This document shows positions 1-8,639 of a stretch of 64,000 bases of DNA, piece after piece. Origin of the DNA: Streptomyces sp. LUP30. Its GTDB lineage: Bacteria; Actinomycetota; Actinomycetes; Streptomycetales; Streptomycetaceae. The notes beneath the pieces were generated by a model. The model was not told the DNA's origin. It made no database searches and saw only the letters and a program-made list of their open reading frames with translations. The stretch lies in assembly GCF_001746365.1 (NCBI RefSeq), contig NZ_MJAJ01000018.1:1-64000 (forward strand), in the 5' to 3' direction. Both the position numbers and the translations under genes were made by a program. The number at the start of each line of letters is the position of its first letter. The stretch's first letter is position 1.

Positions 1-1
1 G

Positions 2-109
2 GACGCCCGCGCGGCGGCGGACGCGGACGGGGATCCACGCGCGGGGGCGTCTCCCGGCGCGCCGATGCACGGGGGCGGCGACGGCCCCGTCGGCGGGGGC
101 GGGGCGTGA
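2..109 (+). CDS. 3' end of an upstream gene (partial, hypothetical)
   Basis: An open frame enters from the left edge and ends in TGA at 107-109. That stop overlaps the GTG start of the next gene in a GTGA junction, which suggests translational coupling and the same operon as the protease/MoxR genes. The 35 visible residues are Gly/Ala/Asp-rich low-complexity sequence with no recognisable motif, so no function can be given. In a window this GC-rich an open stretch of 108 bp is weak evidence by itself; the stop-start overlap is the main argument. Confidence 0.45.
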   Translation, partial: DARAAADADGDPRAGASPGAPMHGGGDGPVGGGGA

Positions 110-2520
110 CGGGCGGGCACGCCCCGGGCGCATCGAACGCCTTCGATGCGGCCCGCCGTGCGCTGCGTGGACTCGTCGTGGCGGCGACCGTGCGCATTCA
201 TCGCCCGGTCGTCGGGTATGCCCTGGAGGAGCCCGCAACGTTCCTCGGGAGCGGCTTCTTCGTCGCCCCGAACTGGGTTCTGACCTGCGCACATGTGGCC
301 TGCGGCGGGGAGGGGGGCGAGGTCGCGGTGGTGTATGAGACAGCGCCGGGACGGGGCGTGTCGACGGCCCCCGGCAGGGTGGTGGCGACACTCCCCGACC
401 TCGCCGACGGCGCCGGCCGGACCGCGTCCGCCGGCAACTGGCCGGCCCCGGACCTCGCCCTGATCCAGCTCACCTCACCCGTCGTCGACCACGAGTGCGT
501 CTACGTCTCCGAGCGCCCGGCGGCCTACTACGGCGAGGGCCGGGTGCTGTACGCGGGCTGGACCGAGAACGAGGGCCGCTTACAGGTCATGGACGGCACG
601 CTCACGGTGCAGGGCACCATCGGCGGCTGGTCCTCGGACGTGCAGATGCGACTGGGGGACAACGACCTGCCGTACGGCGTCTCCGGCGGCCCGGTGATCG
701 ACCCCGTGCGCGGCGAGGTGATCGGCGTGCTCAAGGCGCGCTCGGACCACCGCCCCGGCGGCACCTCCACCGGGATCGAGCAACTGCGCACCCTGCGGGT
801 CCCGGCGGAGCGGGCGACGGCCGAGCACAGCGACGTCTACCAAGCGGTCTTCCACGCACACGACCGCTACCACCGTGACCGGCAGCGCCACCCGGCGTCC
901 CGGCGTCAGACGTGGACCGACGTCCAGGGCCGGCTCGGCGCCCGTCCGGGCCGCACGCTCAGCCCGGACGAGCGGATCCAGCTGCTCGGCCGGCTCGCCG
1001 AGCTCCCGCCGCCGCAGAGCACCCGCGGCCTGCTGGACATCCTCGACTCCCTCCCCGACTTCCAGGCGTCCACCCCGCTGCCCGCGCCGCGCGGCTGGCG
1101 CGACGGCCTCGGGGCGCTCTACGAGAGCGCCAGCGACGACGGTGCGCTGGAGCTCGTGCTCGACTACGCGATGCGCGCGATGTCCGCCCCGCGCCCCTTC
1201 GTCGTGCCGAGCACGCCCGACGCGGAGAAGGCCCTGTGGGTGTGGGTGTGGCAGGCCGCGCAGCGGCTGAGCGCCCGCTACCGTTCCGGCCTCGCCGAGC
1301 AGCGGATGGAGCGGTTGCGCAGGCGGGAGGAGGCCCGGCGGCGGGCCGACCGCGAGGAGCCCGGCACCGATGTCGACCGGCCGGGCACGGTCTTCGTCAG
1401 GCCCGCCGCGATCTTCGACGGGCGCCGCCCGCCGCGCCCGTCCCACGACGTCGCCCCGACGGCCGGCCCGAGCGGGCCACAGCGGCGGATCGCGTCCGAC
1501 GTACGCGCGCGTGCCCGTGCCGTCCCCGGCGCGGCCCGGCCGTCCGCCCTGGTCGAACTCGTGCTGCGCGGCTGGGAGCCGGACCGCTGCGACTGGTCGG
1601 TCTCGGTGGCCGGGCCCGACGGCGACGCGGTCCGGCTGCACGAGGCCGAGCGCACCCCTCTCGCCGACCTGCCCGCACACTTGGCGGGCCCGCTGGCGGA
1701 GGCCTTCCGGCACTGCGACGAGCCCGGCAGGCCCGCGCTGCTGCAGGTGGCGCTGCCGCACGCGTTGCTGGGCCTGGAGGTGGACGCCTGGCAACTGCCG
1801 CCCGAGGCCGAACCGTTGGGGGCGCTGCGACCGGTCGTCGTGCGCTGCGCCGACCGCGACCGGCTGCCCGGGGAGGCGTACCGCGGGTACGGCGCGGAGG
1901 CCCCCGACCTCGACCGCCTCGACCGCCTCGACCGCCCGGACCCCGGCCGCTCCGATCGCTCCGACCACGGCCGCCCCGACCGGGTGTCGCAGGACGGCCC
2001 AGCCGTGGGCGACGTGGGCGCACCGTACGGCCCGTACGACGTGGACGACCGGGACGACCTGGAGGAGGAGCGCCGGGCCCGGTGGCGGTGGCTGCACGCG
2101 CACCGCGCGCGGGCCGAAGTGCTGGACTGCGACGAGGGCTTGCGCAAACCCGTGCCGTCGGTGGAGCAGTTGCGCGCGTTGTCGCACGGCACCGTCCCGG
2201 TGCTCTGCCGGTACGGCGACCTCCGCTACGAGGACGACGCGGAGGCGCTCGCCCGGATCGTCCTCGGCGGCTACGGGGTGGCCCTGTGGCGCCGTCGGCA
2301 CGGCCGTCCCGACGCCGTGTGCGGCGAGTTCCACCGCGGCACGATCGACGGGATCGCCGAACCGGCCAGCGCGCAGTACCTCCCCGAGGCCGTGCACGAC
2401 CTCCGGATGCGCCTGCGCGCGGGCCGCACGGAGTCCTTCTGGGCCGACGGAGTGGCCCTGCTCTACGACGACCCCCACCAGCCCCTCCCGGGCGACGGTG
2501 ACCTGCTGGAGGCCCCTTGA
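106..2520 (+). CDS. Trypsin-like serine protease / vWA-MoxR-associated (VMAP) conflict protein
   Basis: This 804-residue protein has an N-terminal chymotrypsin-fold protease with a complete triad: His63 in TCAHV, Asp116 in PDLAL and Ser193 in GVSGGP. A helical region at about residues 270-400 resembles an effector-associated domain. A disordered Asp/Arg linker with repeated DRLDR-type units (about 605-645) leads to a C-terminal domain of the kind found in VMAP proteins. There is no signal peptide, so it should be cytoplasmic. In known ternary systems VMAP works with a MoxR ATPase and a vWA protein, and both follow here. By inference the protease is the effector, held inactive until the ATPase/vWA partners respond. 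The GTG start is placed by the overlap with the preceding stop; no other in-frame start lies near. Confidence 0.8.
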   Translation: MTGGHAPGASNAFDAARRALRGLVVAATVRIHRPVVGYALEEPATFLGSGFFVAPNWVLTCAHVACGGEGGEVAVVYETAPGRGVSTAPGRVVATLPDLADGAGRTASAGNWPAPDLALIQLTSPVVDHECVYVSERPAAYYGEGRVLYAGWTENEGRLQVMDGTLTVQGTIGGWSSDVQMRLGDNDLPYGVSGGPVIDPVRGEVIGVLKARSDHRPGGTSTGIEQLRTLRVPAERATAEHSDVYQAVFHAHDRYHRDRQRHPASRRQTWTDVQGRLGARPGRTLSPDERIQLLGRLAELPPPQSTRGLLDILDSLPDFQASTPLPAPRGWRDGLGALYESASDDGALELVLDYAMRAMSAPRPFVVPSTPDAEKALWVWVWQAAQRLSARYRSGLAEQRMERLRRREEARRRADREEPGTDVDRPGTVFVRPAAIFDGRRPPRPSHDVAPTAGPSGPQRRIASDVRARARAVPGAARPSALVELVLRGWEPDRCDWSVSVAGPDGDAVRLHEAERTPLADLPAHLAGPLAEAFRHCDEPGRPALLQVALPHALLGLEVDAWQLPPEAEPLGALRPVVVRCADRDRLPGEAYRGYGAEAPDLDRLDRLDRPDPGRSDRSDHGRPDRVSQDGPAVGDVGAPYGPYDVDDRDDLEEERRARWRWLHAHRARAEVLDCDEGLRKPVPSVEQLRALSHGTVPVLCRYGDLRYEDDAEALARIVLGGYGVALWRRRHGRPDAVCGEFHRGTIDGIAEPASAQYLPEAVHDLRMRLRAGRTESFWADGVALLYDDPHQPLPGDGDLLEAP

Positions 2521-2629
2521 ACCCGGCCGCCCGCGGGGCTGATCGGCCCCTTACCAGGCACCCTCAGGATGGATAACGTGATGCACGTTCGGACGGCCGC
2601 GGCGGTGGACGAGTGACGAGGACCGGATC

Positions 2630-3652
2630 ATGACCGAATCCAGTGAGTGGCTCATCTACCGAGGCGCCGGCGAACCGCACGACGGGATCGAACGACTGCC
2701 CTCTCCGCCCCCCTGGCGGGACTTCACCAGCCGTGAGGCGGCCGGCTCCGGCGACGGCTCCGAGGACCGCAGGCTCGGCGCGCACCGGCATCTGGCGGAA
2801 CTGCACCGGCCGGGCGCCGAGGAACTGGAGATGATCAACGCGGCGCTCTATCTGCGCCGTCCCCTCCTCGTCACCGGCAGTCCCGGCGCGGGCAAGAGCA
2901 CCCTCGCGCACTCGGTGGCGTACGAACTCGGCCTCGGCAACGTGTTGCGCTGGTCCATCGTGAGCCGCTCCGCGCTCCAGGACGGGCTCTACCACTACGA
3001 CGCCATCGCCAGGCTGCAGGACGTCCAGATCGCCGCGCAGGGCGGGTTCGGGGCGGCGGCGGGCTCGCCGGGCGCGGTCGAGGGCATCGGCAGCTACCTG
3101 CGGCTGGGACCGCTCGGCACCGCGCTGCTGCCCTCCGACACCCCGCGCGTGCTGCTCATCGACGAGCTCGACAAGAGCGACATCGACCTTCCCAACGACC
3201 TGCTGAACGTCCTGGAGGAGGGCGAGTTCGCGATCCCCGAGCTGGAGCGCGTCGCCGACCGGCTGCCGGACGGCGAGGCGGAGGTGCTGACCGCCGACGG
3301 GGTGAAGGTCCGGGTCCGCGACGGCCGGGTCCGCTGCCGGGCCTTCCCGTTCGTGGTGCTCACCAGCAACGGGGAACGCGACTTCCCGGCCCCGCTGATG
3401 CGCCGTTGCATCCACCTGGAGCTGGGGCGTCCCGACCACAACCGGCTCGCCACCTTCGTCCGCGCCCATCTCGGTGACGAGGCGGCGCGCGCGGGGGACG
3501 ACCTGATCACCCGGTTCCTGGAGCGGTCGCGCAGCGAACTCCTCGCCGCGGACCAGCTGTTGAACGCGATCTACCTCACCGACGCGGCCGCGCCGCCCAG
3601 TCGTGACCGCCTGGCCGACCTGCTCGTCCAGCGACTCGACCGCCCGAGGTGA
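2630..3652 (+). CDS. MoxR-family AAA+ ATPase
   Basis: This 340-residue AAA+ protein has Walker A GSPGAGKS at 83-90, Walker B VLLIDE at 174-179, a sensor-1-like stretch (VLTSNGERDF) and an arginine-finger-like MRRC segment. MoxR ATPases are chaperone-like machines that usually partner with vWA-domain proteins, and the next gene is exactly that. The start ATG follows a GAGGA-like ribosome binding site. The gap to the upstream protease gene is 109 bp, and the stop lies 7 bp before the next start, so co-expression is likely. By inference it remodels or licenses the protease/VMAP protein. Confidence 0.85.
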   Translation: MTESSEWLIYRGAGEPHDGIERLPSPPPWRDFTSREAAGSGDGSEDRRLGAHRHLAELHRPGAEELEMINAALYLRRPLLVTGSPGAGKSTLAHSVAYELGLGNVLRWSIVSRSALQDGLYHYDAIARLQDVQIAAQGGFGAAAGSPGAVEGIGSYLRLGPLGTALLPSDTPRVLLIDELDKSDIDLPNDLLNVLEEGEFAIPELERVADRLPDGEAEVLTADGVKVRVRDGRVRCRAFPFVVLTSNGERDFPAPLMRRCIHLELGRPDHNRLATFVRAHLGDEAARAGDDLITRFLERSRSELLAADQLLNAIYLTDAAAPPSRDRLADLLVQRLDRPR

Positions 3653-3659
3653 GGGCCTG

Positions 3660-6600
3660 ATGCCCGACGCAGCGGCCCGCCACGGCCCCGTCCCGCCCGA
3701 CGGGAACCGTCCCGACGCCGTGACCACGCCGGCGCACGGCGGCGATCCGCTCGCCGAGCTCGTCGCGCGACTGCGCGGCGTCGGACTCGACCCCGACGTG
3801 GCCCAGTTGTGCGACGCGTTGTGGCTGGCCCGGTGGGCCCGGCCGGCGTCCGTCCCGGACGCCGACGAGACGCCCTCCGGACCCGACGGGCGGGCGACGG
3901 GCGGGCCGGACCGGACGCACGGCCCCGCCGTGACCGCGCCGCCGCGGGGCGACCGGGCCGAACGCCCGCCACGGACGCCGCAGGACGTGACCCCCGACGG
4001 GCGGGTGAGCCTGTACCCGGTGCCGCAGGACGGGGCGCCGCGTGGCCGTGGCGCGGGCCGGACCACCGCCTTGCCCGTGGGCGTGCCCGCCGCCCCCGCG
4101 TTGCCCTCCCTCCTCGAACTCCAGCGCGCCCTGAGGCGGTTGCAGCGCTACCGCAGCCCCGCACCACCCCTGCGCACACGGCTCGACGAGACGGCGACCG
4201 CGGAGCGCAGCGCACAGGCGGGCGGGCTGATCCTGCCCGTCCATCGCGCCGTCACCCGGCGCGACGCCCGGCTGCAACTCGTCCTGGACGCCTCCTCGTC
4301 GATGCGCGTGTGGGACCGGCTCTTCATCGAACTGCAGCAGGTTTTCGGCCAGTTGGGAGCCTTCTCCGACATCCGGGTGAGCCATCTGCACCAGGGCCCG
4401 GACGGCGAGGCGGCCGTCAGCCGCAGCCCCGACCTCTACGCGGCGCCGCTGCACTCCACGGACCGGCTCAGCGACCCCACAGGCCGCCGGATCGTCCTGT
4501 TCGTCAGCGACTGCGCGGGCCCCCTGTGGCACAGCGGCCACGCGCACCGGCTGCTGCACCACCTCTCCCGGCAGGGCCCGGTCGCCGTGCTCCAGCCGCT
4601 GCCGCAACGCCTGTGGAACCGCTCCCGACTGCCCGTGATGTTCGCTGAGCTGAGCCGGGGCGAGACGCTCCGCGGAGCCGCCGCGCTGCGTGTGCGCACC
4701 CCGGCCGGCGTCCCGGCGGAGTCCCGCAGGGGAGCGCTGCCCGTGCCGGTGCTGCCGCCCGAGCCGGTCGCCCTCGGCGCCTGGGCCGGACTGCTGGCCG
4801 GCGGCGGACCCGTGCCCGGCGCCGTCGGCTGGGTGCGTGCGGATCAGCAGCCCGCGCCGGCCTCACGCGCGGACCGGCGGCGCACGCCGTTCGAACGGGT
4901 CAGCAGGTTCAGCTCCAGCGCCTCCCCGGCCGCCGGACGGCTCGCCGTCCAGCTCGCCGCCGCGCCGCTGTGCCTGCCGGTGATGCAGCTGGTCCAGCGC
5001 ACGATGCTGCCCGACTCGGGTCCCTCCGAGCTCGCCGAGGTGCTGGTCGGCGGCCTGCTCACGCGCGCGTCCGAGGACCACGCCGACGGCGGCGCCCAGT
5101 GGTACGGCATCGAGCCGGACATCCGGGACGCCCTGCTGTCCCGGCTCGGCCGCGACGAGGCCATGCTCGTCCTCAAACACTGCTCGGAGTACATCGAGCA
5201 GCGTTTCGGCAAGGGCGGCCCCAACTTCCCGGCCCTCGCACTGGCCCAGCTCGGCGACGGCGGCGCGGGCCGCCCGTACACGCCCACCGTCCGGCCCGCC
5301 GATCACGCGGACCACGCCGACCACGGCGGCACCGGGGAGGAGGCCCCCGTACCGCAGCCCTTCGCGGAGGTCGCGGCCCGGGTCCTGCGCCGGTTCATGC
5401 CGCTGCCCGAGCAGTTCGAGAGCCACGGCGTCCGGTCCGGCCCGGGGCAGGACGCGGACCGGCCGACCCACCAGGCGGTCCGCCGCGCCCGCACGCTGAT
5501 CGAACGCTTCGACGCCGAGGGCATGATCCAGGACGTCATCGACGCGGTGCAGCTGCTGCGCGGCGCCACCGAACACGAGCGGCCCGTCGGCGCGGACCCC
5601 GAGCTGTGGGCCGAGTACGCGCACTGCACGCTGCGGCTGTGGGAGGTGCAGGGCGGCGACGACCTGCTCCAGGAGGCCGAGGCGGCCGCGGAACGGGCCG
5701 CCTCGCATCCGCGCCGGCTGCACGAACGGGCCGTGCTCGCCCGGGTCCTGCACGCGGCCGCGACCGATCGCAGGCGGCGCGGCGACCCGACCGGCGCCCT
5801 GGACCTGCTGCGCCGCGCCGACCGCGAGTACGCCGTCGCGTGTGCGGCCCCCGGCCTCGACGAGAACCAGGCGCTGAAGCTCACCCTGGAGCGGGTGCGC
5901 GCCCTGGAGGCGCAGTGGCGGCTCGGCGGGGACAGCGCGCTGCTCCAGGGCGCCGTCGGCATGCTGGAGGCCTTCGCCGACGTCTGGCCCGACCGCAGGC
6001 AGCGGCCGCCCGAACTGCCTCTGGAGCACGGCAGGATCCTGCTGCGGCTGTCCGGCGCCACCGCCGACCCCGGTCAGGCCCGCCTCTACGCCGAGCAGGG
6101 CGCGCAGTCGCTGCGCAACGCCCTGGACACCGGAGCGGAGCCGTACGACGCCGAGTCGGCACGCGCGCGTGTACGGATCCTGCTCGACCTGGTGGACGCG
6201 CTGCTGCAGGCGGGCGGTCCGCTGCGCGACGCCCAGGACCGGGTGGACGAGGCCCTCGCCCTGGTGCGCGAACAGGGCCAGCGCGCGGCTCTGCTGGCAC
6301 GGGCCGGCCGGATAGCGGTGGCCCGCTACGCCGAGTCGGGCGAACCGGGGGAGCTGGAGACGGCCGCGGACCGCTTCGAGCAGGCCGCCCAGCGCATGTC
6401 CCGTGACGCGCCCGCGCACGCCGACGTCCTCGCCGAATGGGGCGAGGCGCTGCTGCGGCTGGCCGGGCTCCCGTACGCGCGCGCCCAGGGCATGCTGTCC
6501 CGGGCGATCCGCGTCCTGCGGGACTGCCGGATGGAGACCCCGGCGGGCAGTCGCCGGGTCGCCCACCGGCTGCTGCTGCTCGGCCGTGCGCTGATGCTGC

Positions 6601-7049
6601 GCTACCGGCTGCGCGGGGACCGCGTCGACCTGCGCGAGGCCGAGCACCTTTTCGGCCTCGCCGCGGCGGATGCGGAGGACCCGCTGCTGGCCGCGCGCTG
6701 CCGACTGGACCTCGGCCAGGTCCAGTACGAGGCCTACCGCAGCCTGCGCCGTCCGGCCCGCCTCGACCTCGCGGTCGACGCGTTCCGGGACGCGGCGGAG
6801 GCCGCTCGGGAGGCGGAGGGGGTGGCCGAAACCGATCGGCGGCGTCAGGAGGCCGTCGAACTGGGCGCGCAGGCGCACCACTGGCGGGGTAGGTCCTATG
6901 AGGCGGCCGCGCGGCCGCGCGCGGCCCGCGAGGCCTACCGGATCGCCCGCGCGGAGTGGTCGCGGCTTCCGGAGGGCGGCCTGGTCGCCGACGGCCCGAC
7001 GCCCGCCGACACGGCGGAGCGGCTGGCCGCACTGGAGCGGGTGACATGA
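3660..7049 (+). CDS. SAV_2336-type vWA/TPR protein of the VMAP ternary system
   Basis: This 1129-residue protein has a variable Pro/Arg-rich N-terminal linker and then a vWA-like domain with a metal-ion-dependent adhesion motif DxSxS (Asp210, Ser212, Ser214). A long alpha-helical, Leu/Ala/Arg-rich C-terminal half looks like degenerate TPR repeats. It resembles Streptomyces proteins annotated as having a SAV_2336-related N-terminal region. ATG 3660 sits 7 bp after the MoxR stop behind a GAGG stretch and is preferred over an upstream in-frame start inside the MoxR gene. vWA partners of MoxR act as adaptors; here it probably scaffolds the ATPase and the trypsin/VMAP protein. The fxsA gene begins 25 bp downstream. 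Confidence 0.75.
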   Translation: MPDAAARHGPVPPDGNRPDAVTTPAHGGDPLAELVARLRGVGLDPDVAQLCDALWLARWARPASVPDADETPSGPDGRATGGPDRTHGPAVTAPPRGDRAERPPRTPQDVTPDGRVSLYPVPQDGAPRGRGAGRTTALPVGVPAAPALPSLLELQRALRRLQRYRSPAPPLRTRLDETATAERSAQAGGLILPVHRAVTRRDARLQLVLDASSSMRVWDRLFIELQQVFGQLGAFSDIRVSHLHQGPDGEAAVSRSPDLYAAPLHSTDRLSDPTGRRIVLFVSDCAGPLWHSGHAHRLLHHLSRQGPVAVLQPLPQRLWNRSRLPVMFAELSRGETLRGAAALRVRTPAGVPAESRRGALPVPVLPPEPVALGAWAGLLAGGGPVPGAVGWVRADQQPAPASRADRRRTPFERVSRFSSSASPAAGRLAVQLAAAPLCLPVMQLVQRTMLPDSGPSELAEVLVGGLLTRASEDHADGGAQWYGIEPDIRDALLSRLGRDEAMLVLKHCSEYIEQRFGKGGPNFPALALAQLGDGGAGRPYTPTVRPADHADHADHGGTGEEAPVPQPFAEVAARVLRRFMPLPEQFESHGVRSGPGQDADRPTHQAVRRARTLIERFDAEGMIQDVIDAVQLLRGATEHERPVGADPELWAEYAHCTLRLWEVQGGDDLLQEAEAAAERAASHPRRLHERAVLARVLHAAATDRRRRGDPTGALDLLRRADREYAVACAAPGLDENQALKLTLERVRALEAQWRLGGDSALLQGAVGMLEAFADVWPDRRQRPPELPLEHGRILLRLSGATADPGQARLYAEQGAQSLRNALDTGAEPYDAESARARVRILLDLVDALLQAGGPLRDAQDRVDEALALVREQGQRAALLARAGRIAVARYAESGEPGELETAADRFEQAAQRMSRDAPAHADVLAEWGEALLRLAGLPYARAQGMLSRAIRVLRDCRMETPAGSRRVAHRLLLLGRALMLRYRLRGDRVDLREAEHLFGLAAADAEDPLLAARCRLDLGQVQYEAYRSLRRPARLDLAVDAFRDAAEAAREAEGVAETDRRRQEAVELGAQAHHWRGRSYEAAARPRAAREAYRIARAEWSRLPEGGLVADGPTPADTAERLAALERVT

Positions 7050-7074
7050 GGCCGCCGAGCCGGGAGGGACGGGC

Positions 7075-7317
7075 ATGGACGTACGGGGCGAGCCCACGGG
7101 GACGAGGCGCACGGCGGGGGCGACCGTGTCGCCGCCGGTGGCGTCCGTGACGCCGGAGGAGACCTTCGCGGCGGAGCCGCTGCCGGATCTGCTGGCGCTG
7201 GATCTGACCGAGTTGGGAACGATCGCCCATCCCGTGCTGCGCGAGGTCGTGGCGGAACTGCGGGACCGGGCAGGACGATCGAGCGAGACGCTCTGGGGTT
7301 TCGACTCCGCCCTCTGA
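7075..7317 (+). CDS. fxsA: FXSXX-COOH peptide precursor (FxsA-like)
   Basis: This 80-residue peptide ends in Phe-Asp-Ser-Ala-Leu-COOH, an exact match to the F-x-S-x-x-COOH terminus that defines the FxsA family. A leader-like region (PLPDLLALDLTELGTI, then a helical VLREVVAELRDRAG stretch) precedes the core. ATG 7075 has a GGGAGGGA ribosome binding site 6-13 bases upstream. The FxsB maturase follows. Related three-residue cyclophane (triceptide) systems join an aromatic ring carbon to the beta-carbon of the residue two positions on, so Phe-Asp-Ser is the expected crosslink; this is inference from the family. A Trp lies two residues before the Phe. Confidence 0.88.
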   Translation: MDVRGEPTGTRRTAGATVSPPVASVTPEETFAAEPLPDLLALDLTELGTIAHPVLREVVAELRDRAGRSSETLWGFDSAL

Positions 7318-7364
7318 ACACGACACCAGGGCACGGCAGACGGTCCGTTCGGCCGTTCGGTCAG

Positions 7365-7374
7365 TTGGCGCCAA
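7365..7374. promoter_or_regulatory. Perfect 10-bp palindrome between fxsA and fxsB
   Basis: TTGGCGCCAA is a perfect dyad inside the 176-bp gap between the fxsA stop and the chosen fxsB start. It could be an operator or part of a hairpin that adjusts the ratio of precursor to maturase. No convincing -35/-10 pair was found next to it. Confidence 0.25.
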
Positions 7375-7493
7375 TTCCGGTCCGATGTGTGCGCGACTCG
7401 GACAGAATCGGTCGGGCGGGGTTTGTGTCCGGCGTCGATCCGGGAATGCGCCTCCGTGCGGCAGCACAGGGCCGAAGGCATGGGGGTGCTGGA

Positions 7494-8639
7494 GTGTCCG
7501 GACAGGCCTTCCGGCAGTTCATCGTGAAGATGCACGGCCGCTGCAACCTCGCCTGCACCTACTGCTACCTCTACGCGGGCCCCGACCGCACCTGGCGCTC
7601 ACGGCCCGCGTCCGCCGCCCCCGAGGTCCTCGACCGCACCGCGACCAGGATCGCCGAGCACGCCCGCACCCACGCCCTGCCCGCGCTCTCCCTGGTCCTG
7701 CACGGCGGCGAACCCCTGCTGGCGGGCGTTGGAACGCTGGCCCGCTTCACCGCGCTGGTCCGCGACCGCGTCCCGGCCCGGTGCACCGTCCACGCCGTCG
7801 TCCAGACCAACGCCACGCTCCTCACCGTACGCAGGCTCGCCGTCCTCGCCGACGCCGGTCTGCGGATCGGCGTCAGCCTCGACGGCGGTCTCGCCGCGCA
7901 CAACGCGCGGCGCGTCGACCGTGCCGGCCGCCCCTCCTGGCCGGCCGCCTCACGCGGGGCCCTGCTGGTCGCCGAGCGCGCCCCGCAGGCGTACGCCGGC
8001 GTCCTCACCGTCGTCGACGTCGGGCTGGACCCGGTGGAGACGTACGAGTCCCTGCTCACCCTGCGCCCGCCCGCGCTCGACCTGCTGCTGCCGCACGGCA
8101 ACTGGTCCGCCCCGCCGCCCCACTGGGCGGGCGCCCGGCACGGGGAGTGGCTGTGCGCCGTCTTCGACCGCTGGTGGGCGGCCGGCCGGCGGGAGACGCG
8201 GATCCGTCTCTTCGAGGAGTGCGTCGCGCTCCTGCTGGGGCTGCCCTCCGCCACGGAGGCCCTGGGACTCGCGCCCTTCGACGCGGTCGTGGTGGAGACC
8301 GACGGATCCGTCGAGCAGGTCGACTCCCTGAAGTCGGCCTACGACGGCGCCGCGCACACCGGCCTGGACGTCTTCCGGCACACCTTCGACGAGGCGCTGC
8401 GCCATCCCGCGGTGGCTGCCCGGCAGGAGGGCGTCGCCGCCCTCGCGGACCAGTGCCGGGCCTGCCCCCTGCTGAGGGTCTGCGGAGGCGGCCACTACGC
8501 CCACCGGTACCGGGCCGGCCACGGCTTCCGCAACCCGTCCGTGTACTGCTCCGACCTCCAGCGCCTCATCCACCACGTGGCCGCCCGGCTCGCCACGCAC
8601 ACGGCCCCGGTGGTCCCCCGCGACGAGGTCGCGTCGTGA
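7494..8639 (+). CDS. fxsB: FxsB-family radical SAM/SPASM cyclophane-forming peptide maturase
   Basis: This 381-residue enzyme has the radical SAM cluster motif CxxxCxxC at Cys17, Cys21 and Cys24. Near the C-terminus is a SPASM-type Cys array (CRACPLLRVCGGGHY, then a Cys in VYCSD) for auxiliary iron-sulfur clusters. FxsB enzymes form an aromatic-to-aliphatic cyclophane crosslink in the C-terminal core of FxsA, and the precursor lies immediately upstream. GTG 7494 is chosen because the catalytic domain starts within about six residues of it, as in relatives. Earlier in-frame starts at 7365 and 7446 would add low-complexity residues. Its TGA overlaps the next gene's GTG (GTGA), indicating translational coupling. 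Confidence 0.87.
   Translation: MSGQAFRQFIVKMHGRCNLACTYCYLYAGPDRTWRSRPASAAPEVLDRTATRIAEHARTHALPALSLVLHGGEPLLAGVGTLARFTALVRDRVPARCTVHAVVQTNATLLTVRRLAVLADAGLRIGVSLDGGLAAHNARRVDRAGRPSWPAASRGALLVAERAPQAYAGVLTVVDVGLDPVETYESLLTLRPPALDLLLPHGNWSAPPPHWAGARHGEWLCAVFDRWWAAGRRETRIRLFEECVALLLGLPSATEALGLAPFDAVVVETDGSVEQVDSLKSAYDGAAHTGLDVFRHTFDEALRHPAVAARQEGVAALADQCRACPLLRVCGGGHYAHRYRAGHGFRNPSVYCSDLQRLIHHVAARLATHTAPVVPRDEVAS

Noticed and set aside
580..2478. A 632-codon open frame antisense to the trypsin/VMAP gene
   Set aside because: No domain, biased composition, and the plus strand has a complete protease triad.
4863..7535. An 890-codon open frame antisense to the vWA/TPR, fxsA and fxsB genes
   Set aside because: It spans several well-supported genes on the other strand and has no recognisable motif; it is an effect of high GC content.
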